Positions 23,927 through 35,199 of a DNA stretch of 64,000 bases are shown one piece after another (the first letter of the stretch is position 1; every line of letters begins with the position of its first letter). This DNA is from Uloborus plumipes. Its lineage: Eukaryota; Arthropoda; Arachnida; Araneae; Uloboridae. The stretch covers positions 62,001 through 126,000 of the forward strand of contig JAXGGA010001116.1 of the NCBI GenBank assembly GCA_038373865.1, given 5' to 3'. The translations under genes were made by a program, and so were the position numbers. The notes beneath the pieces are model-generated. The model saw only the letters and a list, made by a program, of their open reading frames with translations, did not search any database and was not told where the DNA came from.

Positions 23927-24935
23927 CGATTCTAGTGTGTATAATTATATCAAATAGCAGTGCCAAAATTCTGATTTTTTCGATTCGGGGAAAATCTTTA
24001 GACTGTCTGTCTTACCCATCTTTCTTCAAGTTTTTATATCGACACAAAAATTTAAATAAAATTTAACGAAAATGAGAAAATAAAATAAAATAATAAAAAA
24101 ATAATGAAATAAAATAAAGACAAAGTAAAAAAAAAAATGTGCTTTTCGGCTCCCTAGAAGTTTTCAGGATCGGGGAAAGGGGGGGGGGCTTGGACCCTAG
24201 TGGAAAGAACTCTAGACCGGGCACTGTCGCTGCCGAGTGTAAGCCTAAGAAGGCTCTTATATGCGTGGTGTAGTATTTACAATAATTTCTTTTACTCTTC
24301 GTATTGTTTCGAATGTAAAAATATTTATTGATATAGAGCTAACACGAGATCGTTTCTCTGGTTTCACATGGAAAAATAAGTGAAAAAAAAGAAAAACCGA
24401 TCGTTTTGAGTACTTTTTATAGCCTTTTTAAGGGAGAAATCCAATTTGATTCTCCCTTATTTCTACAAATATTCATGTTTTAAAACTTTTCACTTTTCTA
24501 GCTCTTTACAAGAATACTAACGGTTAATATAAAGCTCCCTTTTGCTCCAAAGATGAAGAGTTTGCATGAAAATGCTGAAAAATGAAAAAAAAAAGGGAGG
24601 AACTGTTTCCAGAAATGGGGTTCAGATTTGGATTCAGGAGGTCATGTACATAACCAGCAAGAATAATCCCAGAAGCAATTTTCATGCCGCAAAGTGTTAT
24701 CATACAGATTTCTAAGAAACTTCAACTGGTTCACTTTCGTATCTGGCCATTCAACGAAAACGCCCCAAATTTCTCTTACGTGACGTTTATGTATTTCATC
24801 AAGAAATAATGATTATAAAGGGTAATGAACGACATTTTATTGGTTAAGAAATCACAAACAAATGTATATTTGACGTAAATAACTTTATATTCATTACCTT
24901 TTTAAATTTCTACTTTTTAAACATTATATATAGTA
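23927..24935. other. Non-coding, nothing recognised
   Basis: AT-rich DNA with a degenerate AAATAAAATAAAATAA tract at about 24055-24130 and a poly-G run at about 24179-24188. No gene is supported. Confidence 0.5.
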
Positions 24936-25120
24936 TACGAGGTGCATTCAAGTTCTAAGGCCTCCGATTTTTTTTCTCCAGACAGAAAAGACATAGAAAC
25001 ATGTGAATTGCTTTAAAATGAGCCCGAGTTCTTTGTCAAATTGTGACAGAGATGGCAACACTATGCCACAGATGGAATTTTAACGCCAGTCGCAAGAATA
25101 AGGTACTGTTTTCGATACTT

Positions 25121-25250
25121 AAAATGGCGAAGTTTTCCTTACTTGAACAGCGTGTATTCTTTCGTTATCTGAATTTGCGTGGTGTGACACCAATTGAAAT
25201 TCATCGACAGTTGAAGGTGATGGAATTATGGATGCGTCGAAAGTGCGCTC
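25121..25250 (+). pseudogene. Mariner transposase N-terminus (left arm)
   Basis: The frame gives MAKFSLLEQRVFFRYLNLRG then VTPIEIHRQLK, the first helix-turn-helix region of a mariner-type transposase (the Mos1/SETMAR-type HTH of arthropod elements). Likely start: ATG 25122 (MAKFS), although the open frame extends upstream to 25043. Past about 25220 it degenerates (VMELWMRRKCARG) where the other arm keeps TCGDRIMDVLKVRSWV. The catalytic domain is absent. The local palindrome means this fragment faces its partner at 25385-25530. Confidence 0.7.
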
Positions 25251-25384
25251 GTGGGTGCGACAGTCATTCGGCGATCCCCCAAAACAGTTCTCTCCTCTTT
25301 CTCGATCATGTCGTCAGACCGGCTTGTGCGAGCCCGAGATTGTTTCGGTTTGTTTTCACACAATGTTCTGCCTTCATTAAACTG

Positions 25385-25612
25385 TCACACCCATGAACGC
25401 ACTTTCAACACATCCATAATTCTGTCACCACATGTCTCCTTCAACTGTCGATGGATTTCAATTGGTGTCACACCACGCAAATTCAGAAAACGAATAATTG
25501 CACGCTGTTCAAATAAGGAAAACTTCGGTATTTTAAGTATCGAAAACAGTACTTTATTCTCGCGACAGGCGTTAAAATTCCATCTGTCGCATAGTGTTGC
25601 CATCTCTGTCAT
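25385..25612 (-). pseudogene. Mariner transposase N-terminus (right arm)
   Basis: The minus-strand frame from 25612 reads MTEMATLCDRWNFNACRENK, then KIPKFSLFEQRAIIRFLNLR, GVTPIEIHRQLKETCGD and VLKVRSWV. This is the better preserved copy of the HTH region and shows the intact order expected of the family. It stops where the two halves meet, so no DDE residues are present. The likely ancestral start is the Met/Ile before PKFSLFEQ; the upstream residues are shared untranslated sequence that happens to be open. Confidence 0.7.
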
Positions 25613-25663
25613 ATTTTGACAAAGAACGCGTGCTCATTTTAAAGCAATTCACATGTTTCTATG

Positions 25664-25964
25664 GCAGGAATTCAAGTGAAACAGGCGATCGCAAATTACA
25701 ATCGCTACTGGAAATGAATTACATTAGAACGTTTCTTGATAAAAACATCGTGACGTCAGCGTGACGTTTGCCTATGAAAAACGAGCTAGATAAAACGTCA
25801 CACCTTACTTGGCGAATAAGAGGAGATCACTGACTGCTTGTGAGCTCTTATTGGCTCCACCCGTAGTGACGTTAGTGCCAAGTTAAGTTGATGATAATGT
25901 AATTCACTTCCAGTAGCTATTGCAATTCGAAGCGATTGCAATGGTGTTTCACTTGAATCCCTGC
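25664..25964. mobile_element. 301 bp MITE nested in mariner right arm
   Basis: The ends are GCAGGAATTCAAGTGAAAC and the complement of GCAGGGATTCAAGTGAAAC. A 5 bp duplication CTATG lies outside both (25659-25663 and 25965-25969). The left mariner arm has the uninterrupted sequence (the complement of GTTTCTATGTCTTTTC), which proves the insertion site and its exact borders. The superfamily is not assigned: 5 bp is unusual (Transib has 5, but its ends differ). It has no coding capacity. Confidence 0.85.
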
Positions 25965-26027
25965 CTATGTCTTTCCAGCCTGGAGAAAAAAAATAGGAGG
26001 CCTTAGAACTTGAATGCACCTCGTATA

Positions 26028-27734
26028 AGCGTCAACTGCAGGACAAAATGGCGCTTTTTTCGTATAATGGCCCTTTTGTGCTTTAACGTGATAAACTTAA
26101 CGTGCTTTAACGTGGTCTGGTAGAAATTGACAAAATTTTAGTTCAGAATTTTTTTAAATACTAAGAAAGCCCTTTTATGTGAATTGCTGGCCATCAAAGT
26201 ACTTTCGTACAAAATTAAAGTTAGGTGAAGATCCGCCATTTACTGTGGACTCGTATAAGTAACTCACACTGACGTACAAATATATAAGCACAAGCACTCA
26301 TACATTGTCTTTTACAAGAAAAAAATAGATGGTTTTTGTTCAAAATATTTTAATATATAAACAGAGAAATATACTAGTATTAAAAAAAAAAAAAGATGGA
26401 TTTTTCAGACAAGCAGATTGATCAAAACAGTAAAGAGTACGGTAGAATGAGCTTTAATATATTCAAAATATTGAAATTAAATATGCAGAGAAATACCTAA
26501 ACACATTATACATAGACAATACAACAAAATACAAAGGAAATACCAATTTTACTGAGACAGCTTCAAAGCATATATCAAGCATCGACAAAATAAGCCTTCC
26601 TATGAAACTATCTCAAATTCAAATCTTCATACAATGCAGCTCTTGTTTCAAGACTCCAGCAATATTTTGGAGTAAAATAACAACTGGGTAAGAATTACCA
26701 TTTTCCTTAAAAGCCTAGAAAAATGGTAGTTTTGTAACTTAAGAAAAACAAATGAAGCCATAAATGAAAGCTTAAAAGTGAAGAATGCAAAGAGCTTTCT
26801 CTAACGATATAAATGGGAAAATCTCTCTCGTGGCGAAAGTTCTTTCGAAAAATTTTATTATTCGAGGAATATCTATTGTTCCTTACCAGTCTTCAACTCA
26901 TTACCATTTTCATTCCTCCACAGAAAGAGGCAGTCGCTTTTTTATATTTTTTTCAGTTTCTTCCCGTTATATTGTTTTTTTATGCCGTGTATTTTCTCCT
27001 TTGATTCGCAGACCAATTTTCTCGTAAATCTAGACCATGCTCTTTATATAGAATGCGCTGATCTGCAGAGAGGAGTTGAGTTGCAGGGATTCTTCGAGTG
27101 AATGCTTGGCGGAGAGCGATTCACAGTTCACAGCGAATTATTCACAGTTACGGTTGCGAGAGAAAGAATTCGCAGTCGCAGGTCAAACGGAATAGATGGC
27201 GAGGTCTTTAACGTAAAGAGGAATTTGATGGTTTAATTCCATTGTCAAAGTCAAGTTCGCTTTTTTTGTGTAGTAAACAATACTTAGGTAGAAGGTAGCT
27301 CAGCATAAATGGCACAGACAAGGCTCGCTCCAGGAAGAGGTTAAGGTTGACATTTTTTTTTAGTCCATAATATGGAAAGAATTAAAATTTCATCCTCAAA
27401 AATAGAAGAAAAAAATAATACAGTAAAGAAAAGTTGCATATTATTGGCAAAATATTTTTAATCTTTTGTCAAGAGCGATTTTCATTTCAATATGGTTAGG
27501 TAGTTTAAGAAAGGCACAGATTTTTCGGAAATGTTATTTGCAATATTTTCGAATTAAGTGTTGAATTAAATTAGAACTTATGATGGTAAAATAAAAAATC
27601 ACATGCAGGGGGAGTTCGGAAGATTAGCACTACGGAGGATGTGGTAGAAGCTGCATTTATTCCAAATGAAATGTAAAAACTATTTCTAGCTTGATCAGTA
27701 GATGCCACAGCAGATTAGAACGAAGTAACAGTCT
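26028..27734. other. Non-coding; weak TATA-type promoter candidate at 27036
   Basis: Mostly AT-rich. At 27036-27190 the composition changes: CTCTTTATATAGAATGCGCT is followed about 30 bases later by GCAGAGAGGAGTTGAGTTGC and CG-containing, partly repetitive sequence (GATTCACAGTTCACAGCGAA). A TATA box plus downstream GC rise is compatible with a gene or LTR promoter, but no following open frame of note was found. Confidence 0.25.
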
Positions 27735-28026
27735 AAAGCTTCACTTCTTCAGGGTCCCCCGTACCTGCCACAACTTGTGTAGTTTAACCGAGATGGTTTC
27801 ATGAAGAGCGCTCTGCTCTTTTGATCCAGATCAAGGGCCGAGACAATCCCTGGTCTAGTAGCCCCAGAGGTATCGTTTCACTTGGAGGACTTTGTGACCA
27901 CGACCCTTTATTTTACGTCACACAGCCACCATTAGTAAGGACGGTGGATCGTTCATCGGATAGGATCGATCCCGGGATCCTCCGGTTATAAGTCCGACAC
28001 CTTACCGATCGGGCTGCTACGACCCA
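27735..28026 (-). mobile_element. tRNA-derived SINE
   Basis: Read on the minus strand from 28026, the sequence GGGTCGTAGCAGCCCGATCG then GTAAGGTGTCGGACTTATAA has the form of a tRNA D-arm with an A-box and an anticodon arm (loop CTTATAA, which would place anticodon UAU, Ile). A B-box-like GGGATCGATCC follows at about 27963-27973. The body continues to about 27735 and includes GGTACGGGGGACCCTGAAGA. A related body fragment occurs at 46981-47042. There is no clear poly-A tail. Polymerase III promoter boxes are inferred from position and sequence. Confidence 0.65.
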
Positions 28027-28029
28027 CAG

Positions 28030-31000
28030 TCTGAAGCTGTGACCTGTGCTGAACAAGTTGAAAATATATTTTGTTTTTTGATGTTCTGTCGATATGAATG
28101 TAATATTGTTTTATTCTTTCTCAATGAATGAAAAAAAAAAAACATACATATTTATTTCGAGGTTTGGAAAAAAACCATCTTGTTAGTGCGAAAAAGTTTG
28201 ATCTTTGGGGCCCGAATAGTGAAGCAAAGTCACTGTTTGCTCCTAGTCGCTTCTCCTAGCAAAGCACGAATTGGATTTGAAAAGGGAAGTCAAAAGTTAT
28301 TTACGCAGTTAAATTCAGCTGTCGGAAAAGTAAACTAATGGTAAAGAGAGCAGAGTAAATTTTCTAATAGAAGCAAAAAAAAAAAAAAAAAAACTTTCAG
28401 AAGTTTAATTATGTAAAGTTGTACAAGTATTTCAACTGTTGATATATTTCGAAATTTTGTCCGTTATCTCTATGTTTTTCAACATTTAGTTTTCGCAACG
28501 TTCACTGTTTACTAGACACCCATTTTAGAAACAAATCGAAAAGCATCTCTAAATCAAAGCTCAATTACGCAATAATAATAGTAATGAATCTAAAACCATT
28601 TCATTCCATTAAAAAAGCAATTTTGAGAAATGAGATTATTGAGGGTCCGAACTAGTTTTATGCCTGGAAAAGCTTTTCTTCTAGCTAGTTTTATTCAGTC
28701 TGACGCAATATTGCACAGAAAGTAATGATTTTTGATCAAGAACATTGATTATATAAGATGCACTTAAATGATTTCGTTACATTTCTTTTTTAAGCAGAAC
28801 TGAAGACTTCTGAAGATTGATTAACCATTTAATTTTTAACATAAGAAATTAAAACCTAATTCATTACATTCATTTAGGCTAACTTTCAGCCACAATTTCT
28901 GTATTTTTAACTATCTCATTCACATTTTAACGCCGTTACTGCATCCTTTGGTATTAAGAGAATGAAAAAATCTTGAAGTTTTATATAATTACTAACTGAC
29001 CAGCGCGAAGCATTCGCGCTTGACAGCAGTAGCAAAAAAAAGGGGGGGGGGGGGTAATTTTTCGAAAAACTGGCACTAATTGAATTGTTATTTTTCGCTG
29101 ATTAAAATAAATTAAATGATGCTTTACTTTCGTAGATTTATACAGTATTAGGGAAAAGCACCAAACAAAAGCACCGTTAATAAATATTCTACATGATAAA
29201 TTACTATTCTAAAATACGTTTTTTTCCGGTTTTAATACAACTGTGGCTTAACTTCGTGCAATGGATTCATATTTCTATTCTCAGAAATTTGGATACAAAT
29301 TAACCGGTGAAAAAAAGGTCACGTAGAAGCGACAGAACTCATAGCAGGATCGGACCTACTATCTTTGCGTTTCTAGCGCGAAGCTCTCTCCAACCGAGTC
29401 TCCATATCTTTCTTTCCAGAAGTTACTCATTGAAGTAATGTGTCATAAAAAACAGAAAAAACCCTTTTTTTTTAAATTTTTTACACGCAATTCAATGTTT
29501 AGACAGCGGGTCTGCTTTTCAGACGCCAGTCAGTAGCTCGATAAGCTTTAAAAAGAATTTAAATTATGGAATGTGATAAAGAAAGAAGTTCTGGAGTGGT
29601 AATCTTAATCAGGGTAGAAGAAATAATATATAAGATTTGAAATCAAAAAATAATTATCAAAGCCATTTCAAATGAATTATTTGCCAGTATCAAAGTCATC
29701 CCGTCATTTAGGATCACTTTGAGCTACGTTATAAATGGGACGCAAAATAAATTTAAATAAGCTTAGTGAAACTTTGAAGAAAAAAGAACGTTGAAAGTGC
29801 TTTAAAACTGCCAAATTGTATTTCACAGCACCTCAAGCTTTTTATTTTTTATAATATTACATAGAGTATAATTATGAAAATAATGAATTACCCATTTGAA
29901 AAACATCAACAGAATCTTAACAATAACTTCAGAACAATTGAACGATGCTATGAAATGTGTACAATATTACCAACTACTTTTTAAGATCTAAAAATATAGA
30001 AGAGAAAATATTTCATATCCTAGCTAGCAAAGTACAGCACTGGTCCTATTATTTTTCAAAGTAAAAATGAGCAAAAACATTTTAAAAAGCCCAAAGTTTA
30101 CTGGCATGGCGCAAAACACGTACCTCTCTCTAAATTTAATTCGTTTGCAAACATCTTATCTTCATTTATTTTACAGGTTATACTGAAATTTAAAGTAACT
30201 AAATATGTCTGGGTGCACAGCATACAAAGTAAAAGTTTAATTCATTTCCTAATATTTTTATCGAAAGTAAAATTTTGTTACACATTTGAAGTCCTGTTTT
30301 TTTTTCCTTACATCTGGCTTTTATAATTAAAAATTAATTTTCCCAGTTTTGTCCTACCCCAATATTTAAGCAGTATTCACAAAACTAGCCTCATATCCAC
30401 TAATGACATTATGTAACAGTAAGGTGAACAATTTTTTTTTCTAAAATAGGGTATTTTTGGCATCTGCACTTATGTCTCTTCTTAAGAGATGACTTTTTTT
30501 TACTACGTAGTTTGTGACAGAAAAAAAAACTGAAATAAACACTTAACAGAGAAGAATTAATGAAATATTTCAATCTACAAATCAGTGTAAATTTGGTGCT
30601 GATTATATACATAAGCCTGAAATTCTTGGCAGAATTTCATGCAAATTCATTGAAATCAACATTGTTTTTAAGAACAGAAATTTGCAACTGCTTTTTCACT
30701 AACCAACAAATATCTTTTCTGTGAGTGCATTAGTCCTGGGTAAACCTAAAATGTTTTAAGTAATTATGAAGTTTATTAGTATAAATGCGTCCACTCTGAC
30801 TTATGATTAAATCATTTCGTCTTCCATTTTGTTACTTAAGAAAACAGGACATTTTAGCGTGTGTGGGAGCAACGGGATATGACACCTGAAAACAGGACTA
30901 TCTCATTTAACAGGACGTATAGTTACTTTATGTATCAAGTTACTCGCTATCAACTTATCATAGAATAACTAAAACTTTTTTAAAGCTTTTTTGAAAGTCA

Positions 31001-31689
31001 AAACACTTTATATACTTTTAAGTCTTTCAAATTGTAATGAAAAATCTGCGACCAAAATTGCAATTTCTTTAAATTCAAGTAGTATAAGCTCGGTCACCTA
31101 GACCTTCTGCGAAGTTCAACAACTCTATTCGACATTCATGACGTCATCTAGGGAAGGCCGATTATGCAAAAGGACGTAACATCTAGGCAGGTACTAATGT
31201 TTATTCACCAGATGATTTAGAGTTGGATGGCCTTCTGAGTTCCATGCTGACTGCCTTTATGTCCGCGTTATTGTTTTACGTAGAGGGAAAAGATCGCTCC
31301 GCTCTTTCCTTTTGTCTGTGTGCCGCAAGCAAACACTGCATGAAAACCGAGAAAGTATATGTGTAGAGACTCATTGGACACGTGCCTCGTGTGCATTGGC
31401 TTAGTAACACATAGTCATTCAGAGTATCTTTGAGCTATCACTTCTATTTTTTTCCGAGACAAACAAGCTCTGAGCACTTCTGAACCTTTTCAGTACCTTT
31501 CAGCGATACACATTCGTTTTTAGTCTAGGTTAGATAAATATTGGTGCAGAAGACAGTAGATCGCTTGGGTTGTTTACAACTAAGAGAAACTAATTATGAA
31601 AAATAATAAAAAAAAAAAGTCTAAATGTTTGTAAAAACAAATGTATTAAAACGTATGAAAAAAAGAGCAAGACAGTGGAAATTATAAAC
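28030..31689. other. Long non-coding stretch
   Basis: AT-rich DNA without supported genes. Noted items: poly-A of about 17 at 28375-28392, poly-G of 13 at about 29042-29054 just after CTGACCAGCGCGAAGCATTC, and a second GCGCGAAGC at 29378, which may be parts of an unidentified dispersed repeat. A GC-richer patch at 31080-31330 contains TGACGTCAT (CRE-like, 31139-31147), but no exon follows convincingly. Confidence 0.5.
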
Positions 31690-33256
31690 GACAGTACTGG
31701 TATCATTGCATGATTACTGGTATGAGATGATCTTGCACCAGATCTGGTTCTTTATGAATGTGATCTGCAGCACTTCAGTTTTAGAAGATGCTTGGACCTT
31801 TTTAAATATTTTAATGTACTTAATAGCTCTGGAGGTCACAGCAGGAAGATTTTTTTAGAGATCGGGTAAATAAAGATTTAAGAGAAGAGTCATTTTTCCA
31901 GACAAATATTACTGAAACTATTGAATACGCATGTTATGGACCACCACTGAAAGACTTACATTGATCTGTTGTGGAGTGTCATCCTGGCCTACATTTCTTA
32001 ACTAACCTTGGAGGAAAGACAAATAAAAGCGGGATTGTCTTGCTTAACTATATCAACTTGTTCTTGAGATCATCTGTCAAATTACATCTTCGGTCGACAC
32101 CATCACAGTCTTTAAAATTAACTAAGAAACCTTAACTACTGCTAAGTTTGTATGGCAGAATTTATGTCTACAAAAGACGCAGTTAAAGGATTGATACTCG
32201 AAATTTCATTTGGAGACATTTGAATCCTGCAGGTAGCGGTAGTGCTATTCAACACCTGAGAAATTGGATTAAAGTGGGTGTTAAAACATCAGTGTCAACT
32301 CTTAAAAACCTGAAGGTACTCTCAGAACAAAGTAAGAGACTTCGTCAGTGGGCAACTTCACATATTGGTTTTATGGTAATGAGACTGTGGCATTCTTGCA
32401 AAGGAAAGCCCCTCTATTCCATCCTCTCTAGAAATCTACTATCTTCTGATATACAGTCCTGAATAAAGAAACTCAATAAGAAAATGTCAAATGAACTTCC
32501 GCCGTTCTCCTAATACTTCTTTTCCGAGAGCCCTATGAATGGTATGTCATCAAGTGATAGGTACAAGGGAACCTCGGGGGTCGTTGTCTCCTAATACTGT
32601 AAGAAATCTCTTGGCCTTTCATTTACCTTTCATTTGAAGCCTTTCATTTAATTGTGACAGATTTGACCATCTTCATCGACAGATAAAAGAATGTTCATAT
32701 CGGTACTCTTCCATAGGTCAATGGCGAAAAACCCTTTTCAATGCACTTCAGCACAGGTCTGCTCTGAGCACGATTTAACAGTAAAAGGGTTCTGTATGAC
32801 GACTAAGCAGAACCACTACGGGTTTGCAATTTGTTTAAAGATTTATGAAGTCGTGAGAGGTATAGCCTTTAACCAGACCTTGTGAAACAAGCAACAGACA
32901 CAAAATCGATCAAAAACTGCTTATAAAAATGTTGAAAGTATCTGTGGTATAGCTGTCATGGCTCTGTACTAAACACAGCATAAGCTCCACCAGGCTTGCT
33001 AGATTTCAACTATTTTATTATCGAATATACAAATAAGAGAATTGTACGAGCTCGAAGTATTTACAGATCTTTAGACAAAGATATTGGGCAACTACAGCCA
33101 TATTATGTCCAAAATTGCTCCTTCTGCCTGCATTTCAATTATAGCAATTAATTCTTAAAAAGTCTTAATGCTTATATTCTACAGAAGAGTAAGAAATTCA
33201 AGCATCACTATAAATAAGAGTTCACAACTGTTAGAACACAACATTTATGGATAAGA
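31690..33256 (+). pseudogene. Decayed coding tract of unknown origin, part 1
   Basis: Successive + strand runs in changing frames read like protein: DLVLYECDLQHFSFRRCLDL (from about 31739), NKDLREESFFQTNITETIEY, VVECHPGLHFLTNLGGKTNK then SGIVLLNYINLFLRSSVKLH (about 31975-32085), the frame 32220-32462 (WIKVGVKTSVSTLKNLKVLS), and 32691-32885 (KNPFQCTSAQVCSEHDLTVK). Stops and frameshifts separate them. I recognise none as a transposase, integrase, polymerase or reverse transcriptase. The tract continues beyond the MITE at 33261-33911. It could be a decayed large-DNA-virus insertion, an unknown transposon or a host pseudogene. Confidence 0.4.
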
Positions 33257-33260
33257 TATA

Positions 33261-33911
33261 CAGGGTGTCCACTCCAATCGTGGACCAATAGCTAATTTCT
33301 AAACCGTTAGAGATAAGCATATAGTTTATTTAGGAAAAAATCTCCAAATTACGAAAGGAATTTTGGGTCTATTCAATGTTTTTCAAAAAATCAAATTTTG
33401 AAAGAGTTACGAAATTTAAATTTTTATACAGCCCCCCAGTCCTATCAATCATATTTAGTAAAACATTCTGGACACTGTAACGTTTAAAACTAAAAAAAAA
33501 ATCACTGTTCTACCACAAAAATTGACCGAGTTATGACTTTTTGAAAAATCAAGATTTTGAAGGATTTCGCATTCGGTCCCTCAAGCGAACTCTTGATGAC
33601 ATCATGAAATAATGCAAAATCTTGATTTTTCAAAACGGCATAACTCGGTCAATTTTTGTGGTAGAAGAGTGATTTTTTTTAGTTTTAAACGTTACAATGT
33701 CAAGAATGTTTTACTAAATATGATTGATAGGACTGGGGGGCTGTATAAAAATTTAAATTTCGTAACTCTTTCAAAATTTGATTTTTTGAAAAACATTGAA
33801 TAGACTCAAAATTCCTTTCATAATTTTGAGATTTTTTCCTAAATAAACTATATGCTTATCTCTAACGGTTTAGAAATTAGCTATTGGTCCACGATTGGAG
33901 TGGACACCCTG
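33261..33911 (+). mobile_element. CAGGGTGTCC palindromic MITE, copy 2
   Basis: 651 bp, the same family and orientation as 23279-23922, with ends CAGGGTGTCCACTCCAATCG and its complement. TA flanks both ends. The arms differ from copy 1 at scattered bases. It interrupts a decayed coding tract, so it inserted later or into an already dead copy. Confidence 0.85.
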
Positions 33912-33915
33912 TATG

Positions 33916-34260
33916 TTTATTTGTGGCTCCTCCATGCCCAATATTTGGTTGCAGAGGATTTCCACCAAGTGGCGGATCTAGGAGTGATCAAGTCGGGCCC
34001 TGGTACTGTGCAGCAGCTTATTGGTGGAGGGAAATTTACTTTGAAATTTGATACAGAAAGTTGAAGGAAGATTGGTAAATGTAGCGGTTTTAAGATGCGT
34101 CTCGACTCGGAAAATCTTAGATTCAAAAATGTCTCCTGGCAAGTTCCCCGGATGACTCCATTGAAGATCACGGAAGGTTACTGTCACCGACAAAAAACTT
34201 CCTTCTTCAAAAAATTTTGTGGATAATTCTCCAAATTTGGAGACACGTAATTTCATTGCA
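33916..34260 (+). pseudogene. Decayed coding tract of unknown origin, part 2
   Basis: After the MITE, one + frame gives EDFHQVADLGVIKSGPGTVQ then QLIGGGKFTLKFDTES and a stop, followed in the same frame by KMRLDSENLRFKNVSWQVPR and MTPLKITEGYCHRQK. The long readable runs on either side of single stops indicate former coding sequence, probably the same tract as 31690-33256. The family is unknown. Confidence 0.4.
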
Positions 34261-34743
34261 AATGCAACATTGAAAATATATTTGCCAGTTTAAATTGTTT
34301 TTATGGTGCCTAATGTTCCTTCTTATTAGGTGTTATATAGGCATGATATGTGTGCATGATTGTATTTAATCATTCGGTAAAATTGAAGCATGCGGACAAC
34401 ATTCGGCAAACAAAGAGTCCCCAAGAGCCCCAACTTTTACCTTGGAGTACCTCTAACTGTCTTCACCAGCATTCTGAGAACATTCATACAACTTTTTAAC
34501 ATAGACAGCAATAGCTATAAACAGCAAATGCTATGATTGCTACAAAGTGATAGTTTTAATAGTTGGAAGTAAAAAACTAGCACCGAAACAATTTATTAAA
34601 TAACGTTATTGCTTTATAGAGTTATTGTAGAAGAATTAGTTGCGGCCTGCTGCATCTAAAAAAGAAAAACGAAGAAAGAAAAATAAAATAAAGTAAGAAA
34701 GCAAAAGGTACCGACTAGCCAAAAATTAACTACATCAACAAGT

Positions 34744-35195
34744 ATAGTATACATCTGAAAGACACACTGGCTCTAGAACAAATCCCAGTTATTTTCTTTT
34801 TCGAAATAGAGAACTGGAAAAATGACATCCCTATCAACACATATCTCATGCCGAGCGTAAACATTAACGTATTCAAACGACTCGCCCGATGTGCCATTGT
34901 GTTCACTGACTACTTGAAACATTAAGCCTCAGACTGTTTTCATCTCACAGCCGAAATGAAAATCCCATTTCAGATTCAAATATCTCACAAACACATATTC
35001 TGGACTTGTTGCACAACATGGTTGGATATTATTTCTCAGGAACCCATTAAAACAGCAAGGGGGGGAAAAATACGCGAAAAGAATATTTTTCTAAGCCTTG
35101 AAATTATACGTAATGAGTTCATTGACATCATAGCGCTTTGGTATTTCAAGAAAAATGGTTGTCGTTTAATTATAGCTGGAAATGTAAACACATAA
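34744..35195 (+). pseudogene. Decayed coding tract of unknown origin, part 3
   Basis: One frame from about 34754 reads LKDTLALEQIPVIFFFEIEN then WKNDIPINTYLMPSVNINVF and ends at a stop near 34924. The 34956-35195 frame then reads TWLDIISQEPIKTARGGKIR and LEIIRNEFIDIIALWYFKKN. The composition is protein-like with no known motif. It is separated from part 2 by about 480 bp of non-coding sequence that includes CATTCGGCAAA. Confidence 0.35.
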
Positions 35196-35199
35196 CCAC

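Larger units (their letters stand above)
24936..26025. mobile_element. Mariner 5'-end palindrome (head-to-head halves)
   Basis: The ends TACGAGGTGCATTCAAGTTC and its exact complement lie at 24936 and 26025 with TA duplicated outside (24934-24935, 26026-26027). Each arm carries the same 5' untranslated region and the start of a mariner transposase, pointing toward the centre at about 25300-25390. The arms are roughly 330-390 bp once the MITE at 25664-25964 is removed. The element therefore consists of two 5' halves joined head to head, without any 3' end. Confidence 0.8.

Noticed and set aside
31139..31147. TGACGTCAT as a functional CRE site
   Set aside because: A single 9-mer without an associated gene; similar TGACGTCAT also occurs in the turn of the MITE at about 23606.
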